Source: Paragordius varius (taxonomy: Eukaryota > Nematomorpha). From it: a stretch of DNA of 64,000 nucleotides. How positions within the stretch are numbered: position 1 is the stretch's first letter; each line of letters starts with the position of its first letter. Below are positions 15,470 through 27,965 of this stretch, piece after piece. The stretch is taken from the NCBI GenBank assembly GCA_964247055.1, contig OZ176052.1, positions 4,588,001 to 4,652,000 of the forward strand, written 5' to 3'. The notes beneath the pieces are model-generated. The model was not told the origin of the DNA, searched no databases, and saw only the letters and a list, made by a program, of their open reading frames with translations. Made by a program: the position numbers and the translations under genes.

Positions 15470-16610
15470 AAATTTTAAGCCGCCTCCCAAATAAGCTATT
15501 TTTTAAAAATGGACGCAAAAATGCCAGTATTTTGCGATAAGAATTATTAATGTTTGTTAGTTTTGACAATAAAAATATTTTTAAAATGCACACTTTGTCT
15601 AAAAATTTAATATTTAGCGAAATGAGGTGTACTTTGTGCCATTTCAAAGCATGATGGAAACGCTATAAAACGCTTTAAATGTTATAAACATTTCTTTTAA
15701 TTCCAGGCTGTTGAAAATTTTACCTCATTTAATTGGTAATTTGCTTTGAAAATTGAGGGAATTTCCGTAAAAAATATAATTATATTCATTATAATATGAT
15801 GACGAACTAATTTTTTCCCAAATTCTGAGGTCTAATAAATCTTTAATATTATCAAATTATATAGAAAAGGCGTTTTTATAGCATCTTTAGAGCGTTTACT
15901 GTTTCTACCATGATTTGAAATGGTATGAAGGATACGCCTCAACATTTTTTTAAATTACCTTTTTGAACAATGTATGCATTTTTTCAAAAATATTATTGTA
16001 ACGTCATAATCTAGACCAGGGGGTCTCCAGCACAAGTGATATCCCTGGCCGCATTCGCAAATTATATAAGCATTAATAAATGCTTAACGAATTATAACTA
16101 CTATTTAGATAAACATTTATTGCTTTCATTGCCAAAAATGGGAAGGCCGTATTAAGAAAATTTGTTTAGTATTAATCTAGATTTTGAAAAAAGCATTCTC
16201 TATTTAAAAAATTTGGGTAAATAAAATTTCTCACGAGCTGCAAAAATATTTTGGAGGGCCTCGTCTTGGACACCCCTATCTGTACTAAATAAATTCATCG
16301 TCTTGGCGTTTTCCCACTTACTTTAAAAAAGCTAGCTCATTGGGGGTGGCAAAATTGTGAAATTTCGGAGCTCACATCTAAATTTTAAAATTTTATAAAA
16401 ATATAGTTTTCTTTATAGTATATTATTTATTGTAATGATATCTGGAAAAAAGAATTTAGCTTTTACCAAAATATTTATGAGCAAATAACTTCCTTAAATT
16501 ACTCGTCAAATCCAAACGAACCGTAGGAATCTTATACATTTATCTATCTGAATATTTCATCAGGATAGTTTTTATCCTTTCCTTTTGTACGCCCTGGATA
16601 TGATAATCAA
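15470..16610. repeat. Dispersed inverted-repeat element, interrupted by a hAT-like element
   Basis: Arms at about 15560-15690 and 15865-16005 are inverted copies (AAATGCACACTTTGTC and CATGATGGAAACGC against their reverse complements). Sequence from about 16300 to 16610 (ACATTTATCTATC, then CAGGATA and TACGCCCTGGAT) resembles 23180-23480. Both belong to one old family; the second copy is at about 22690-23490. Ends and superfamily not resolved. Confidence 0.5.
16017..16278. mobile_element. hAT-like non-autonomous element, both termini present
   Basis: Left end CAGGGGGTCTCC and right end GGACACCCCTA are imperfect inverted repeats, with the G+C-rich GGCCGCA and GGGCC cores typical of this family. 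Flanks TCTAGACC and TCTGTACT could be a worn 8-bp target duplication, as hAT elements make. Related ends are at 19531, 34094, 46334 and 58150. No coding sequence. Confidence 0.65.
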
Positions 16611-16933
16611 TGGTCGCAAAAATCGCTTATATCCCTTTTATGGGATTACAATATAGCCAATAAGTGCCACTTGAAAGGGTATACCAAGTCATTGTTTATG
16701 TTTAATAACTCCATATTTAGTCGACCATATTTTACTAATCAAGAAGTTATAAAATATTGTAAACATAGGTTATATAAAAGTTATATAAAATTGAATTATT
16801 TGGAAACAAGCGTCAACATATTAATTTTATCAAATGTTTTATTAGTGTGTCCTATGATAAAGAGATTTATTTATCTAAAACAGTATTAACGTTCTATGTG
16901 GATTAAGTCGTACTTTGTCAGAATAAAACTCAC

Positions 16934-16991
16934 CTATAATGATTATACCCAAAGTCCAAACGTTTCCCCCTGCTTTGGTGTTTTCTTCCAT
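16934..16991 (-). CDS. Unattached exon-like ORF, 19 codons, product unknown
   Basis: On the minus strand ATG at 16991 opens MEENTKAGGNVWTLGIIII and runs to a good GTGAGT donor after 16934 (phase 1). An AG lies just upstream of the ATG, so it could also be an internal exon. Base composition is richer than the flanks, and the end looks like the start of a membrane helix. I found no following exon with confidence. Joining to CPES at 13839 through an AG at its ATG is formally possible. Treat as a hint of an unlocated minus-strand gene or an alternative CPES 5' exon. Confidence 0.3.
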
Positions 16992-17633
16992 ACTAAAGGA
17001 AAGAAATATTTAATGAGAGATTAAATTTGTGTGGGCCCCTTGTGTAAACATCATAAATCGTTTAACATCATTTAAATTTACAGAACATTAAAAACATAAA
17101 ATTTTTTGGTAATTAAGATAAATAATAAGATTACTTAATTAAAACCAACGGTACCAATTAAATTCTTGCATAAATTCCACACATTAGATAAACAAGCTTT
17201 ACTAGTTCCGATTCCCATATTTTTATATTAACGTTATACTTAAACTTCAAAATCGCTTTTTAGTCATTTTTTAATAAGCTGCTGCTGTTATTACTTTCGA
17301 ATTATGGTAATTATATTTATGAATGCGGAGATGTTGCATATCATTTCGTTTCGTTTTAAATGATGAACCTTATCGACCTGTTTTTTCCTACCTTACTTTT
17401 TTATATATCAACGATAAAAAATTATATGTAGTAAATTGTTTTAAATATATATGAGTAATAATGTTACCGTTAGTACTCTGTACGTAACAGTAGAAATATA
17501 AATCTATTATGCAATTACATCAATAATCTATATATATATATAATTAGCAAATAGATACATTTTTCGGGATTCTTTGATTTTTAATTATTATATATTTTAA
17601 CATTCTCTTGCCGAAAAAAGTTATTATATTTAT

Positions 17634-19047
17634 ATGCAAACAATATTTGCAACAAATTTTATCACCCAGGTTATATTTCATCTTGCTTTACAATTTTTGC
17701 AAAAGGTACACAGTGGTGTACCTCATCCCCTCACTAAACGGGCAAATCTTGACGCAAACGATGAATCCATATCGCCCTATGAAATAAATCGTATAATCGC
17801 TAAACTGCACCCATATATTAAGGGCCCGCAAAAAATTATTGAATTTGAATTACCGTACAAAGATTTTGCCCAATTAGCAGGCCCTTTGTTGTCAGATACT
17901 GAAAGTGGGATGATTGAAAATGACCGAGGAGCGGGTATAGATACTCAAAAAGGTATAAAAACTGTGGCCGTTACTTATCATAAGGGAGACAAACAGTCTA
18001 ATAGCTCAGTTTTACCCAGTTGGAGTAAAAAACATTCGATTGCATTGACGAATCTTATTGCATCTTCGTTCGAAGCATTGTCTCAAGACGCAGCTGATTT
18101 GAGCCTCCCAAAAAAATCTGTTGAGGCCCGAAGGCATAAAAATGATAGAACGGAGGATTCTTTTGAATCTTTACGGAATGAATTTAATGTTGATTGGAGT
18201 TTGTTGTGGAAATTCATAAACGGTTTCTACGTTTTTTATATCGTTTATTCTTGTCATATAAAAAATGCATATTTAAGGGCTAATTGTTTCCAATCAAATT
18301 TTTCTCAATCTATAATTGAATATTTACTATTCCCTATCTGCTATATTTATTATAAAGATCTCTTTTTAACAATTGCCCAAAACTTTGTATATCTTGGTAA
18401 AAATATAATTATTGTATAATTGATATTTCATATTTAGAAGTGCATTTGTGCCAAAATCCTTTGCCCAATGTGGAATGTAATGCTCAAAAGCATTGCCCGT
18501 TGGGTCTGCGTTGCGATATTCGATTAAATATTGACGACTATGGATATTGTTGTCAAGGTAAGTAGATATCATAATCAATGCTTCCCTCAAATTATTTAGC
18601 TAATTTGTATATTTTGGTTACTTTTTATGGTTTATTATCAATTTGAAAAATGAGGGTAGTTATTTTTAAAGGTTAAGTAAGTGAGTAATTTTTAAAAAGG
18701 ATAAACCCAAATTCCCGGCTTGTGAAAGTCGATTTATCTGTCCAAAATATTAAAAAAATACATTTTTAATCCAAATTTTACACATTATGTGAAATATAGA
18801 TAATCCCAAAAATGATAAATTGATTTACGATATTCAACATACGACTTGGCAACCATTAGAGCAAGCTAATTTTCGTACCTATAAACCGTCTAATTTTACA
18901 GGCATGAGACGCAAATATATAGGGGGAGCCCGGAAATATGTTAAAAATCAAACGACTAATATTATCCCGAATATGCAAAGGAAAAAATTTGCGTCACCAC
19001 ACATAAATCCAAAAAATTTACCTAAAAATAATACATCTCATAGGTGA
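17634..19047 (+). CDS. Probable secreted protein with a lustrin/EB-like Cys module, three exons, 318 aa
   Basis: Not a family I recognise by name. Exons: 17634-18222, 18438-18557, 18800-19047, phases consistent (957 nt). The first 25 residues are hydrophobic (ITQVIFHLALQFL) and could be a signal peptide. A dibasic KR follows at about residue 35, then a long polar region with PYEINRIIAKLHPYIKG and a charged stretch. Exon 2 encodes a compact module with spacing C-x8-C-x5-C-x5-C-x12-CC, containing CPLGLRC and GYCC. This CPxGxxC...CC pattern is typical of lustrin-type or EB cysteine repeats in invertebrate extracellular proteins. Exon 3 is basic and ends TSHR before TGA; an AG|GTGATT near the stop might allow further splicing. 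The exon 1 donor (GTTTCT) is not strong and was chosen by phase. The true N-terminus may start at an acceptor near 17660 instead. Confidence 0.6.
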
Positions 19048-19530
19048 TTATTTTAACTTTTGCAAACGTATTTTTTACTCCTTAGCACAATTTAAGTTTA
19101 TAAAAAAACAAAATTTTTAATCATGTAAAATGGCACACACAACCATTTATTTTACTGGGATTGGAATTAATTGAAATATCCTGTAATATAAATTCATTAC
19201 ATGGAGAATATATTAATTCAAAAAATTTCAATTATTTATCCAGTTTTATAAATATGATTTAAGCATTTGTTCTTCAATTTTAGTAACACAACTCCTTAAA
19301 TCATTTCGATGAATACAACGAAATTAATTTCAAAATTTGTGCATTTAAATTATAATTTCTCACATTTAAAAACTTCAGAATAACTATAAACAAATAGTAT
19401 TTAGGTGATTGATAGCTCGCTTTAATTAGTTAAAAAATGACTCTATTGTACAAATTAATTTTTGGTTAAGTAGATATCAACCGCGTTTTTCATCGTTATT
19501 TCAATAATAAATAAAAATATACAGTATCAA

Positions 19531-19563
19531 AGCAGCCCGCGAAATTTGCGTTGAACACCCCTG
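19531..19563. mobile_element. hAT-like right-terminus fragment
   Basis: AGCAGCCCGCGAAATTTGCG followed by TTGAACACCCCTG is the right-end motif of the GGGCCGC-type hAT-like family seen at 34094-34180. Only the terminus is preserved. Confidence 0.5.
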
Positions 19564-21059
19564 AATTTATGGGTTTTTTAAATGGCACTTTTTATAATTT
19601 AAATCTTTAAACAGGTTTTTTTTTCATTTAATTTAACATTGTAAAACGGAATTCTTGCACTATATACATGAACATAATATTCTGTAATTGCTTTTTTTCC
19701 AATATAACTAAGGAGATTTGATTTTTTAAAATTTCCTACATGTTTATTTCCATGTCTGCAAAATTGATTTATGATTTTGGCTAAATGCAGAAAAGTATAT
19801 TATTGATATAAGCTCAAAATCGTAAAGAATCTAATGATAATATCGATACTTTATTTTCCATGATTTTTTCAAAAATCCAACAGTAAAAGATAATGCTTTT
19901 TAGTATTATAAATAAGTTTAAAAAAGGTATTGCCAATCTGAAGGTAGAATTTTCTTATATATAAATTTTCCCTAAATGCATCAGTTTTTTTATAAATTGT
20001 AACATATATAGCGATAAAAATTTAAAATGGGTATTAAGCAACAAATTTGGATTTTTAATTCATCGTTTTACCTTTTGGTTTTCTATAAAGTTAATATTTT
20101 GAAAACGACGGGTACAGCTAAAAATTTTATACTTTGGAAATCATATGCTATAATACGCTAAAATTTTTCTTGTAGTATAATCGATATATGTAATGTGCGA
20201 TATTTTATTTAAACAACGGTTGCAAAAATTGCATATTTTTTAATTATGTAATCAATAACAAGTGTTTTTTAAAGCTAACTCATAATATAATAACGCCATA
20301 CCCAATCATTCAACATTTAGAGATTGCATAATGATTTTATCAATTTTAAAAGTCTATCTGTCCCCTTTTTGAGCAAAGTTATTTAAAAATTTATTATAAT
20401 TATACTCTGTTTAATAGCACTATCTAATAAAAATTTAAAATATTTATCACTAGATTGGTCCTGTTGCCATTGCAAATCAATCCTCGAATATCGCAATATG
20501 TGAAAAAAAGCCCCATATAAATAACATTTACTCTTTTATATATGTTTATTTTAATGATTAATCAAATAACGCATTTAAAAAGCAAATATTATCATATGGT
20601 GCGTTTATTAAATACTTCAGCACACTAATATATTAAAGAACTATTATTTATTACTATGATAACTGTGTAAAATAGTTTGGGAATATTTTTTAGAAGATTA
20701 TGGTTGGCCTAACATTATTTGTTAAAAACTATTTATTGCTTGGCAAGTATAATGGTTTTTTAAGTCATATTTTGACTCCTATTATAATTTTTGAAATTAA
20801 ATTTTATTTCCTAATTTTGAAGTGTTTCAAAGATCAAATGTATTATAATCTTTATAACTAAGTTTTGTTTATTCATTTTACAACAAATATCATTTTTCCA
20901 TAAAAAACCGTTATTTTTGAATTTTGAATTGGTGAACAAAATCTATTTTTTAAATACGGATTTCGAAACATTATAAGGATGATAAATTACATGAAATTAT
21001 AGAGTATAAATTTAAAACAGAAAAATTATTTTTTTCAATAAATTTAATTTGTTATTTTC

Positions 21060-21245
21060 CCAACGAAAGTTAACCGAGCCTGGATCCTAGGAAGAGCCAG
21101 AACCCGATTAGCTTGCATGAATTTTAAAAAACAAGCATGGTCCTTAATCACAATCCGCACCTGGTTCGCAACAAATATAATGATTTCCAGAATCGGTTAT
21201 AAAATTCCCTAACAAGTTTTGTTGCATTTTCACGATCCATATGCT
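21060..21245. other. G+C-rich island with a 48-codon open frame, identity unknown
   Basis: Stands out in composition from the flanking DNA. On the plus strand one frame is open from about 21061 to 21210 (VNRAWILGRARTRLACMNF and on to ISRIGYKIP). On the minus strand part reads KLVREFYNRFWKSLYLLRTR. Neither matches a domain I know. It could be a transposase remnant. Confidence 0.3.
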
Positions 21246-22689
21246 TTTATCTTATCAGAAATTTAAAATTATGTGCCTCTGGAATATATATGCACTCGAA
21301 TTTTCTGTATTATGGATGCGAAGACCACCAGTTTTTAGTGTCTAAACATGTTTTTGAAATTATAGATAATTAACATCAAAAACTGATTATTAGCAGTCAT
21401 AAATTAATTTTTAAACAAAATTGACGTTGAATAAATTAAATGTCATGTTTTAGATAGCTTTGATTTAAATGAGGCTTTTAAATGAAAATAGAATAATATT
21501 GGTTGAAAATAAATATTCGAAGGAGTAGGTTTACATTATATTTTATCATATTTTTTGCAACTACCAGTTATATTTGTTCAGTACCTAAGATGCTGAATAT
21601 CAGTGCACACAATTTTGGCTAATTGACTTTTTTTGGCCAATTGTACAACAGTAGCATATGGTAAACAAGAACAAAGTTGAAATAAACGATTCTTTCCTAG
21701 TTTACAGCATTAGACTTGTTTATATTATTACCAAGATTTATTTAATATCATACGCTAATGTATTGTCAATTCGCCAAAAATAATGTGAGATGGCGAACAA
21801 TAAAGTGGGAATATCATAAGGGATATTATATTGCCTTATCATATAAATAATGTGCCAAGTATATTTCTAAAATGATAAACATGAACTCAAAGCTTCATTC
21901 TGAAACATTTATTATTTTGGTATAACTAAAATTTTTGAAAATACAATAATTGTATCAACATTTGAATAAAATAACAGTCTTTCCATTCAAAGTATGGTAG
22001 TTAAAAACCTTAAGCCTGTTTAAAATCAAATATTTAATAAAATATGGTGATTAAAAGTTTGCACTTGTATAATATGGATGTCAAATTATTATAAAAGTTT
22101 ATTCCAAAATTTGATACTACTTATTTTATTAGCTATACATGACGTGAGTGCATTAGCTAAAAAATGCGATTAAATCATTTTCTTGTTAATGATAAATTTA
22201 TAATATCTTAAAAGCCAATTCTCGCTGATAGGTTGTCAAATTAAAATATTGCTAGTTTGATATGTTACTTTTTTCTTATAATTTAATTTCTTTTTCAAGT
22301 TTATTATACTTTTTAAGAATAGTGATAAATTTAAAATTGGTTCGCTGTGGATGCAGTTACCCAAATTTGTATAATAGTATTAAAAACTTTTAATATTAAA
22401 CTTCAAAAGTCTAGTATATTTTTATTTTTAAAGCGGACCTAATTAGAAATATAACATGATCACAAAATCAATGGATCTAAAAATATTCTAATAAAATATG
22501 TATATTGAGAGATGAAAAGGAGCCTCCTGTGTGGTTTTGGGGTCTACTGATATAAAAAAGTGATATGCATTTTGTGGGATTTTCTCGATATCGTAAGATC
22601 GCAGCATTATATAACTATTTCTGGTAAAAGCTAAATATTTCAAAAATATTTTTGAAATATGTTATTCATTCTATCAAAAAGGCAAAAAC

Positions 22690-23490
22690 AATAAAACTTT
22701 AATTTTTAGTTTTGTCGAAGTATTTTCTCACCCCCTCTAAATGGGCTAGTCTCCTAATATAAACGCTTAAAATTAAATTTATGCCTTAGTCAACATATTT
22801 TTGTAAAAATGCATACTTTGTTCAAAAATTTAATTTTTCGTGAAATTTTGTTATAGCCTACTTTATAAACTTTTGAGGCATGATGGAAGCGGAAAAAAAG
22901 CGCTTTAAAATATTATAAAAATATATTTTTGGGAAACACTGCGTAAAATATCTATATCCTGACTGGATATATGGGGATTCTCATGTCATTTAGTTTTGCA
23001 CTTAATCTAAAAAAATTATTTATAATTATGGTGGTTATTCCATGTAAGAAAATGACGAAATGCGCACATTTTGAATAATGTTCAACGAAAACTAAATGTT
23101 TCATTCCAAAAAATACAATAATCTCATAATATCCAAAAAAATATTTTTCAAAACATTGGTTTTTCATGAATTGTAATCCGAAATATTTTCGCTCTTGTAA
23201 AATGAGCTGGTTCCCCCTAAAATAAAATTAAAAATGCCCGATTTCAGATACAGTGTATTGGACAGGTGTAAATCGAGATTTTCCGAGTTCACATTAACAT
23301 TTAATATATAAGGGATATTTTATAAAGCCTTTAGCTCTCACCAAAAAATACAAAGCGTGCGCATTTTTTTTAATATTTATCCTAAATCAACACCAAGACT
23401 ACTAATAAAATAATACATTTATCTATCAATATATATATATAAATAATTCATCGGGATATTATTTTGTGCATACTGGATTTAATATAATTC
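22690..23490. repeat. Second copy of the 15470-16610 dispersed repeat
   Basis: Shared blocks include AAATGCATACTTTGTTC, GAGGCATGATGGAAGC, TTTCCGAGTTCACAT and ACATTTATCTATC, in the same order as in the first copy but without the hAT-like insertion. Strongly diverged, hence old. Confidence 0.45.
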
Positions 23491-23608
23491 TGTTTAGCTT
23501 TGAATGTTTTAATTTTATAAATTTTTTTATAAGCCGCTGAATTTTATATTACCTTTTGTTTTATTAGTTGGCAACTAAATTTACATATTTCAAACTATAA
23601 AAAAAATA

Positions 23609-23612
<4 letters not shown>

Positions 23613-23641
<29 letters not shown>
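23613..23641. repeat. (TA)n microsatellite upstream of RNF11
   Basis: About 14 TA units some 150 bp before the RNF11 start codon, within the likely promoter region. Confidence 0.9.
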
Positions 23642-23645
<4 letters not shown>

Positions 23646-23793
23646 AACCGCAAGGTAAGGTGGACACTATATAATAGCAAATATAAAATAATATTTTATT
23701 AAATTCGTTGGTTTTTATTAGAGATCATCAGCTATGATGAAAAACAAAGACATTTCGTCACAATGACATATGAAATTTTAAGTCAATAATGTA

Positions 23794-24274
23794 ATGGGCA
23801 ATTGTTTAAAAATTTCGCAGGACAATGAGTCGTTGCTTGCTGAAGATAGTATCTCTCCACGAGATTTCAATGAAAATTACAGATCTCAAAATGCTATGGT
23901 ATTTTTTTGGTTATTTTAGGCTCCAATTATTTATCACCCATCTCCCAATGTTTCACGCACAGCTAATCAGTTAACTGAGGAAGAACAAATTAAAATTGCA
24001 AAAAGGATAGGTTTAATTCAGCATTTACCACGAGGCACTTATGAAGATTCATCAAAAACGGAAAAAGAGTATCAATGTTTTATAATGTCATAGATGCGTT
24101 ATTTGTATGATAGAATTTATGCAAGGTGAAGAGATAAGATATCTACCTTGTATGCATATTTATCATTCCAAGTGCATTGATGATTGGCTAATGCGGAGTT
24201 TTACATGCCCTTCATGCATGGAACCAGTCGATGCCGCGCTTTTGACCAGTTTTGAATCTTCGATGCTTCCTTAA
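23794..24274 (+). CDS. RNF11: RING finger protein 11 (E3 ligase cofactor), three exons with 21- and 25-nt introns, 144 aa
   Basis: Membrane-anchored RING-H2 protein that in animals modulates HECT-type E3s and the A20 ubiquitin-editing complex on endosomes. Exons: 23794-23898, 23920-24068, 24094-24274. The start MGNCLKI keeps the Gly-2 myristoylation and Cys-4 palmitoylation signal of human RNF11 (MGNCLKS). NESLLAED matches the human ISLLHES segment, and YHPSPN...ANQLTEEEQIKIAKRIGLIQ is almost identical. The RING-H2 (CVICMIEF, LPCMHIYHSKCIDDWLMRSF, CPSCMEPVDAALL) keeps every zinc ligand. The length is 144 residues against 154 in human. The PPPPY WW-binding motif expected near residues 30-40 is not present: that segment reads FNENYRSQNAMAPIIYHP. 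Both introns are needed: read through, the first contains an in-frame stop and the second breaks the frame inside the first zinc ligand pair. Confidence 0.96.
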
Positions 24275-25326
24275 CATCACACTGTCAAAGATCGGTTTAA
24301 GGAATAGTTAAGGCAATACCTATACTATATATTTAGTCATTCAATATAATATATTTGACTATTAAAAGACTATTTTTATATAATTTTTAAATTTAATATA
24401 TTTGGCACCAATAAATATACCATATTATGTATTACGTCTTTTTAACGAAATCCACAGTTTAGAACCTTTATCCTAAAAGTTTCAATATTTAAAAATAGCT
24501 AATTTTCAGTTGAGCATGAAATATGTTCTGACAGTATTTTTAATACCCAAAGTTGGTTAGAACACAAAATTATATCATTATTAGTAATAGACACTTATCC
24601 TATTAATGGGATTAAATTAGGGATTTCTGCCGGGACTGACTTCTATAATTTTTAGAAACGACCTATAAGTAAAAGGTTTTTTTAAATTTTTGATACTATA
24701 TGTTTATTTATTCTTAATATCATTTTTATTTTAATTATATATTTACTTTTTGATTATCCCGGTGTTGTTTATGATTTATATACTTTTGGACTTTCAAATA
24801 TAAAATTTATTTTACATAATTTAAAAACTAAGCCAAAAATATACTAACCTTGTTTAGTATGCCAAAAAATATTTTCACAATTTATGAAAGTATTTTAACC
24901 TATTTTTTTTTTGTTACTCGTTTCTAATCATACTCTTGGATATTTAGTAATTCCATACATTAAACTATTCCTTTAAAATATAACCTTTTAATCTTATCTG
25001 TCTTTGAAATGATTCGTAGTTAATCGTCATATACACGAAATCAAAACTAAAAATTAATTGATTATTAAAAATTTCAAAATCTATATCATTAGTGATAAAA
25101 AATGATAAAGCATTAAATATCAATCATTAATTGTAATTAGTTCATGGATTGCTAAATATTACCATATAAAAATGATAAAGGAATGAGAAAAATTGAATTC
25201 ATTAATGCCAATTTATTTTAGGCTCCGCAAAAATTTCCGAATTTTATGTAATTTAATTATATAAACATCATTTTCTAATAATACTTATGGCCAGTATAAA
25301 ATTATAAATTTATAAATAATTATTAA

Positions 25327-26226
25327 TATTAGACAACAAATTTTTTATCGAGTTTTTTGCATTTCTTGATTTACTACCATTTTAACAAATCTGATATAAT
25401 TATTATATTTCACCGAAGAATTGTGTAAAATTTGATTTTTATGCGCCCTCTTTATCAAAACTTTACGAAAAAATGGTTTTCTTTGAAAATATACAACAAA
25501 TGCCCATTTGTAATGTATCATTTGAAAAAGTATCTATAAAATGCACACTATATGTTTTACAGCGATAGTTAATATTGGACATAGGAAGCGACAAACGCGC
25601 AAGCGAGAGCGTTTTTCTTAATTAATATATTTTTAAAACTATTGATTCAAAATAACTCAAACTTTGTATAGTTGGCAATGAACGTCTTTAAAAGATAACA
25701 CGAGAAATTGCTTTTATGTTTTTCAAAACAGTCATTTTTAATTTTTTAGGCTTATTTTTAAAAACTGGAAATATAGTATAAGGTATTCTCGATCTTTTAT
25801 AGCCATTAGGTATTAAATATACAGTTAAAACTATGCATTTTAGTATTACAATTATGATTTTCAAAGTTTCTTAAAATTAAATAAAAATGTAACTTTAAAT
25901 TATATTTAAATAATTTATATAATTTTCAAATTAGTTTTTCCGTGAAAATTTTTGACTTTTTTAAGGGTGGAAAATTTTTACCATATAAAGGCAAATAACT
26001 TTTACATTAGATTGATTTAAATAATAACCATTCAAAAGATTCAGTCTCTAGCGCTCTTTCGAATGATATAACATACATGGCTCTATATAACTTTTGGGCC
26101 AAAATTCAAAAACCATAATACAAATAATTCTTAGGTGTTAGGCCATTTTTTTCAAATTTACTATTTATGTACTTTAATGAAATGTTTTACAATTTACAGG
26201 CACTTAAAAAACAAAATTGTCTAGTA
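25327..26226. mobile_element. CACTA/CMC-like non-autonomous DNA transposon, degraded copy
   Basis: About 900 bp. Ends TATTAGACAACAAATT and AATTGTCTAGTA are worn inverted repeats matching the clean CACTRGACAACAAA termini of the copy at 47609-48721. The interiors align in the same orientation, including GCGACAAACGCGC with GCGAGAGC, AACTATGCATTTTAGTAT and CGCTCTTTCGAATGATAT. It has no long ORF and no clear target duplication. Confidence 0.7.
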
Positions 26227-27965
26227 AATATTAAGGAAGACCTTAAAAGCATAGATTATATTTTGCAATATTTGATATTCAATAAATAGATAGTCATAAT
26301 AAGCTATATTAAAGAAAACGCCTTTAACCGACAAATAATGCTTTGAACAGCTGATAAATATTTTATAATTCTTAGCAGTAAAACAGTTCCCCATCTGTTG
26401 TTAGTACAAATATTTTTGGAAGAAAGAACCAACAATTTTTTATGTAAACCAAAAAATAATTAAAAAACCCCAGGTTTAGACCGTAAATTTTAAATATAAT
26501 AATATGTTTAATATACCATGCAAATTGGGGGTTAAAATTATGGTTTAATTTTTTATATTTTAAGGCTAATATAAAGTATTAGGATTCATTGCCTTTTAAG
26601 TCAAAAAATTAAGAGAATAAATTTGCCAAAATTAAAGGTCGAAATTTTGTAGATAATGTCAAATATATTTATGGAACAAACGAGATGTTTAACCGAAAGT
26701 TTTTTAAATAATAGATCTTAAAACATTGAAAGACTTAATATATTAAAGAACCTCCCAATGAACTACGCTCTGGTCCATTGCATCCCACTGATGTTGAATA
26801 AAATATTGTTTACTGAAAAAAAATATTTACTCAATTTTATTCGGTAAATATCCAGGACCTCAATTTAATATCGATAAAAAGTTACAAAATCAATATACTA
26901 TTTGCACTTTAAAGTCCTTGAAAACTTTAGATTGGTCCTTTGACTTTTTTGTTTGAATATAACTTTTATCAATCTAATCGTATCATTGAACTTTTATCGT
27001 TTTCAACCCATTTTATATTATTTAACATAAATTTCAAATCAATGTCCGTTTTAATCATTCAGAAACCGTATATCGTTATTAATTTTTTAATATTATTTTG
27101 GAAATTAATAAGATTTTAACATGTAATTGTTTAAAAATATATAAGTATTTGGGTTATTATTTAAAATTTTTCATTAAAATTTTTAAAAGTTATTAATTTT
27201 GTTAAATTGGAAAAAAAAGTTCAAAACAAAAAAGTGGTTTTTGAATTAAAATTTTATTTTTAAATGAATAAATAAAAAAAAATAAAAAAAATTGGTTTCA
27301 AAAAATAAATGCAAAAAATATAGTTAAATTAAAACTTTAAAATTCACTCTTGAAGTGCAAATGGTATATATACTATTTGATCAATAATTTTTGATTTTTA
27401 AATTTGTTGCTTTAAACTTTGCCGCTGAAAACTGTCATAAATTAACATAAGTGCCTATCTAAGCGATCAAAAATCTTGACTATGATCTTCCAATATACTT
27501 ATCATCCGTTTAACATTCCAAAAAAAGTATCAGTAATAATTAAATCATCCACGCTTACTGTTAATTTGTAAAAAGTTCACATTGATAAAATGGATATTTT
27601 ATTAACATTTAAAGGCTTGTTATGACTTATAACCAAAACGTAAAAAACACTTTTGTTTATTTATAAAAGACAACTTGTACACCTGTAGCCATGGCCATGG
27701 CCATATCTATAGATCAAATAAGTTATCTAATAATTTATTTTAAAGAGATATAAGTCAAAAAACAAATATAATAATCACTATTTTTTGGTACGAGATATGA
27801 TAAATAATGCCATTATTTTTGGTGTTTGTTTACAAAAACTTTTGTAAAAAAATATAATACAATATAATAAAATTTAAAAATATTATGCTAAAAAATAAGT
27901 CAAACGTAGGTTAATAAATAAATACATGACATAATATGTGGAAAGGAACGACGATTAGGATATAT

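Larger units (their letters stand above)
19048..23793. other. Intergenic region, repeat-bearing
   Basis: No exon with convincing coding character. It holds a hAT-like right end at 19531-19563, a G+C-richer island at 21060-21245, a dispersed repeat at 22690-23490 and a (TA)n tract at 23613-23641. Confidence 0.55.

Noticed and set aside
26749-26800. Short plus-strand open tail reading PPNELRSGPLHPTDVE before a stop
   Set aside because: It looks coding in composition and follows an AG, but no upstream exon joins to it and no family matches; probably chance or a repeat remnant.
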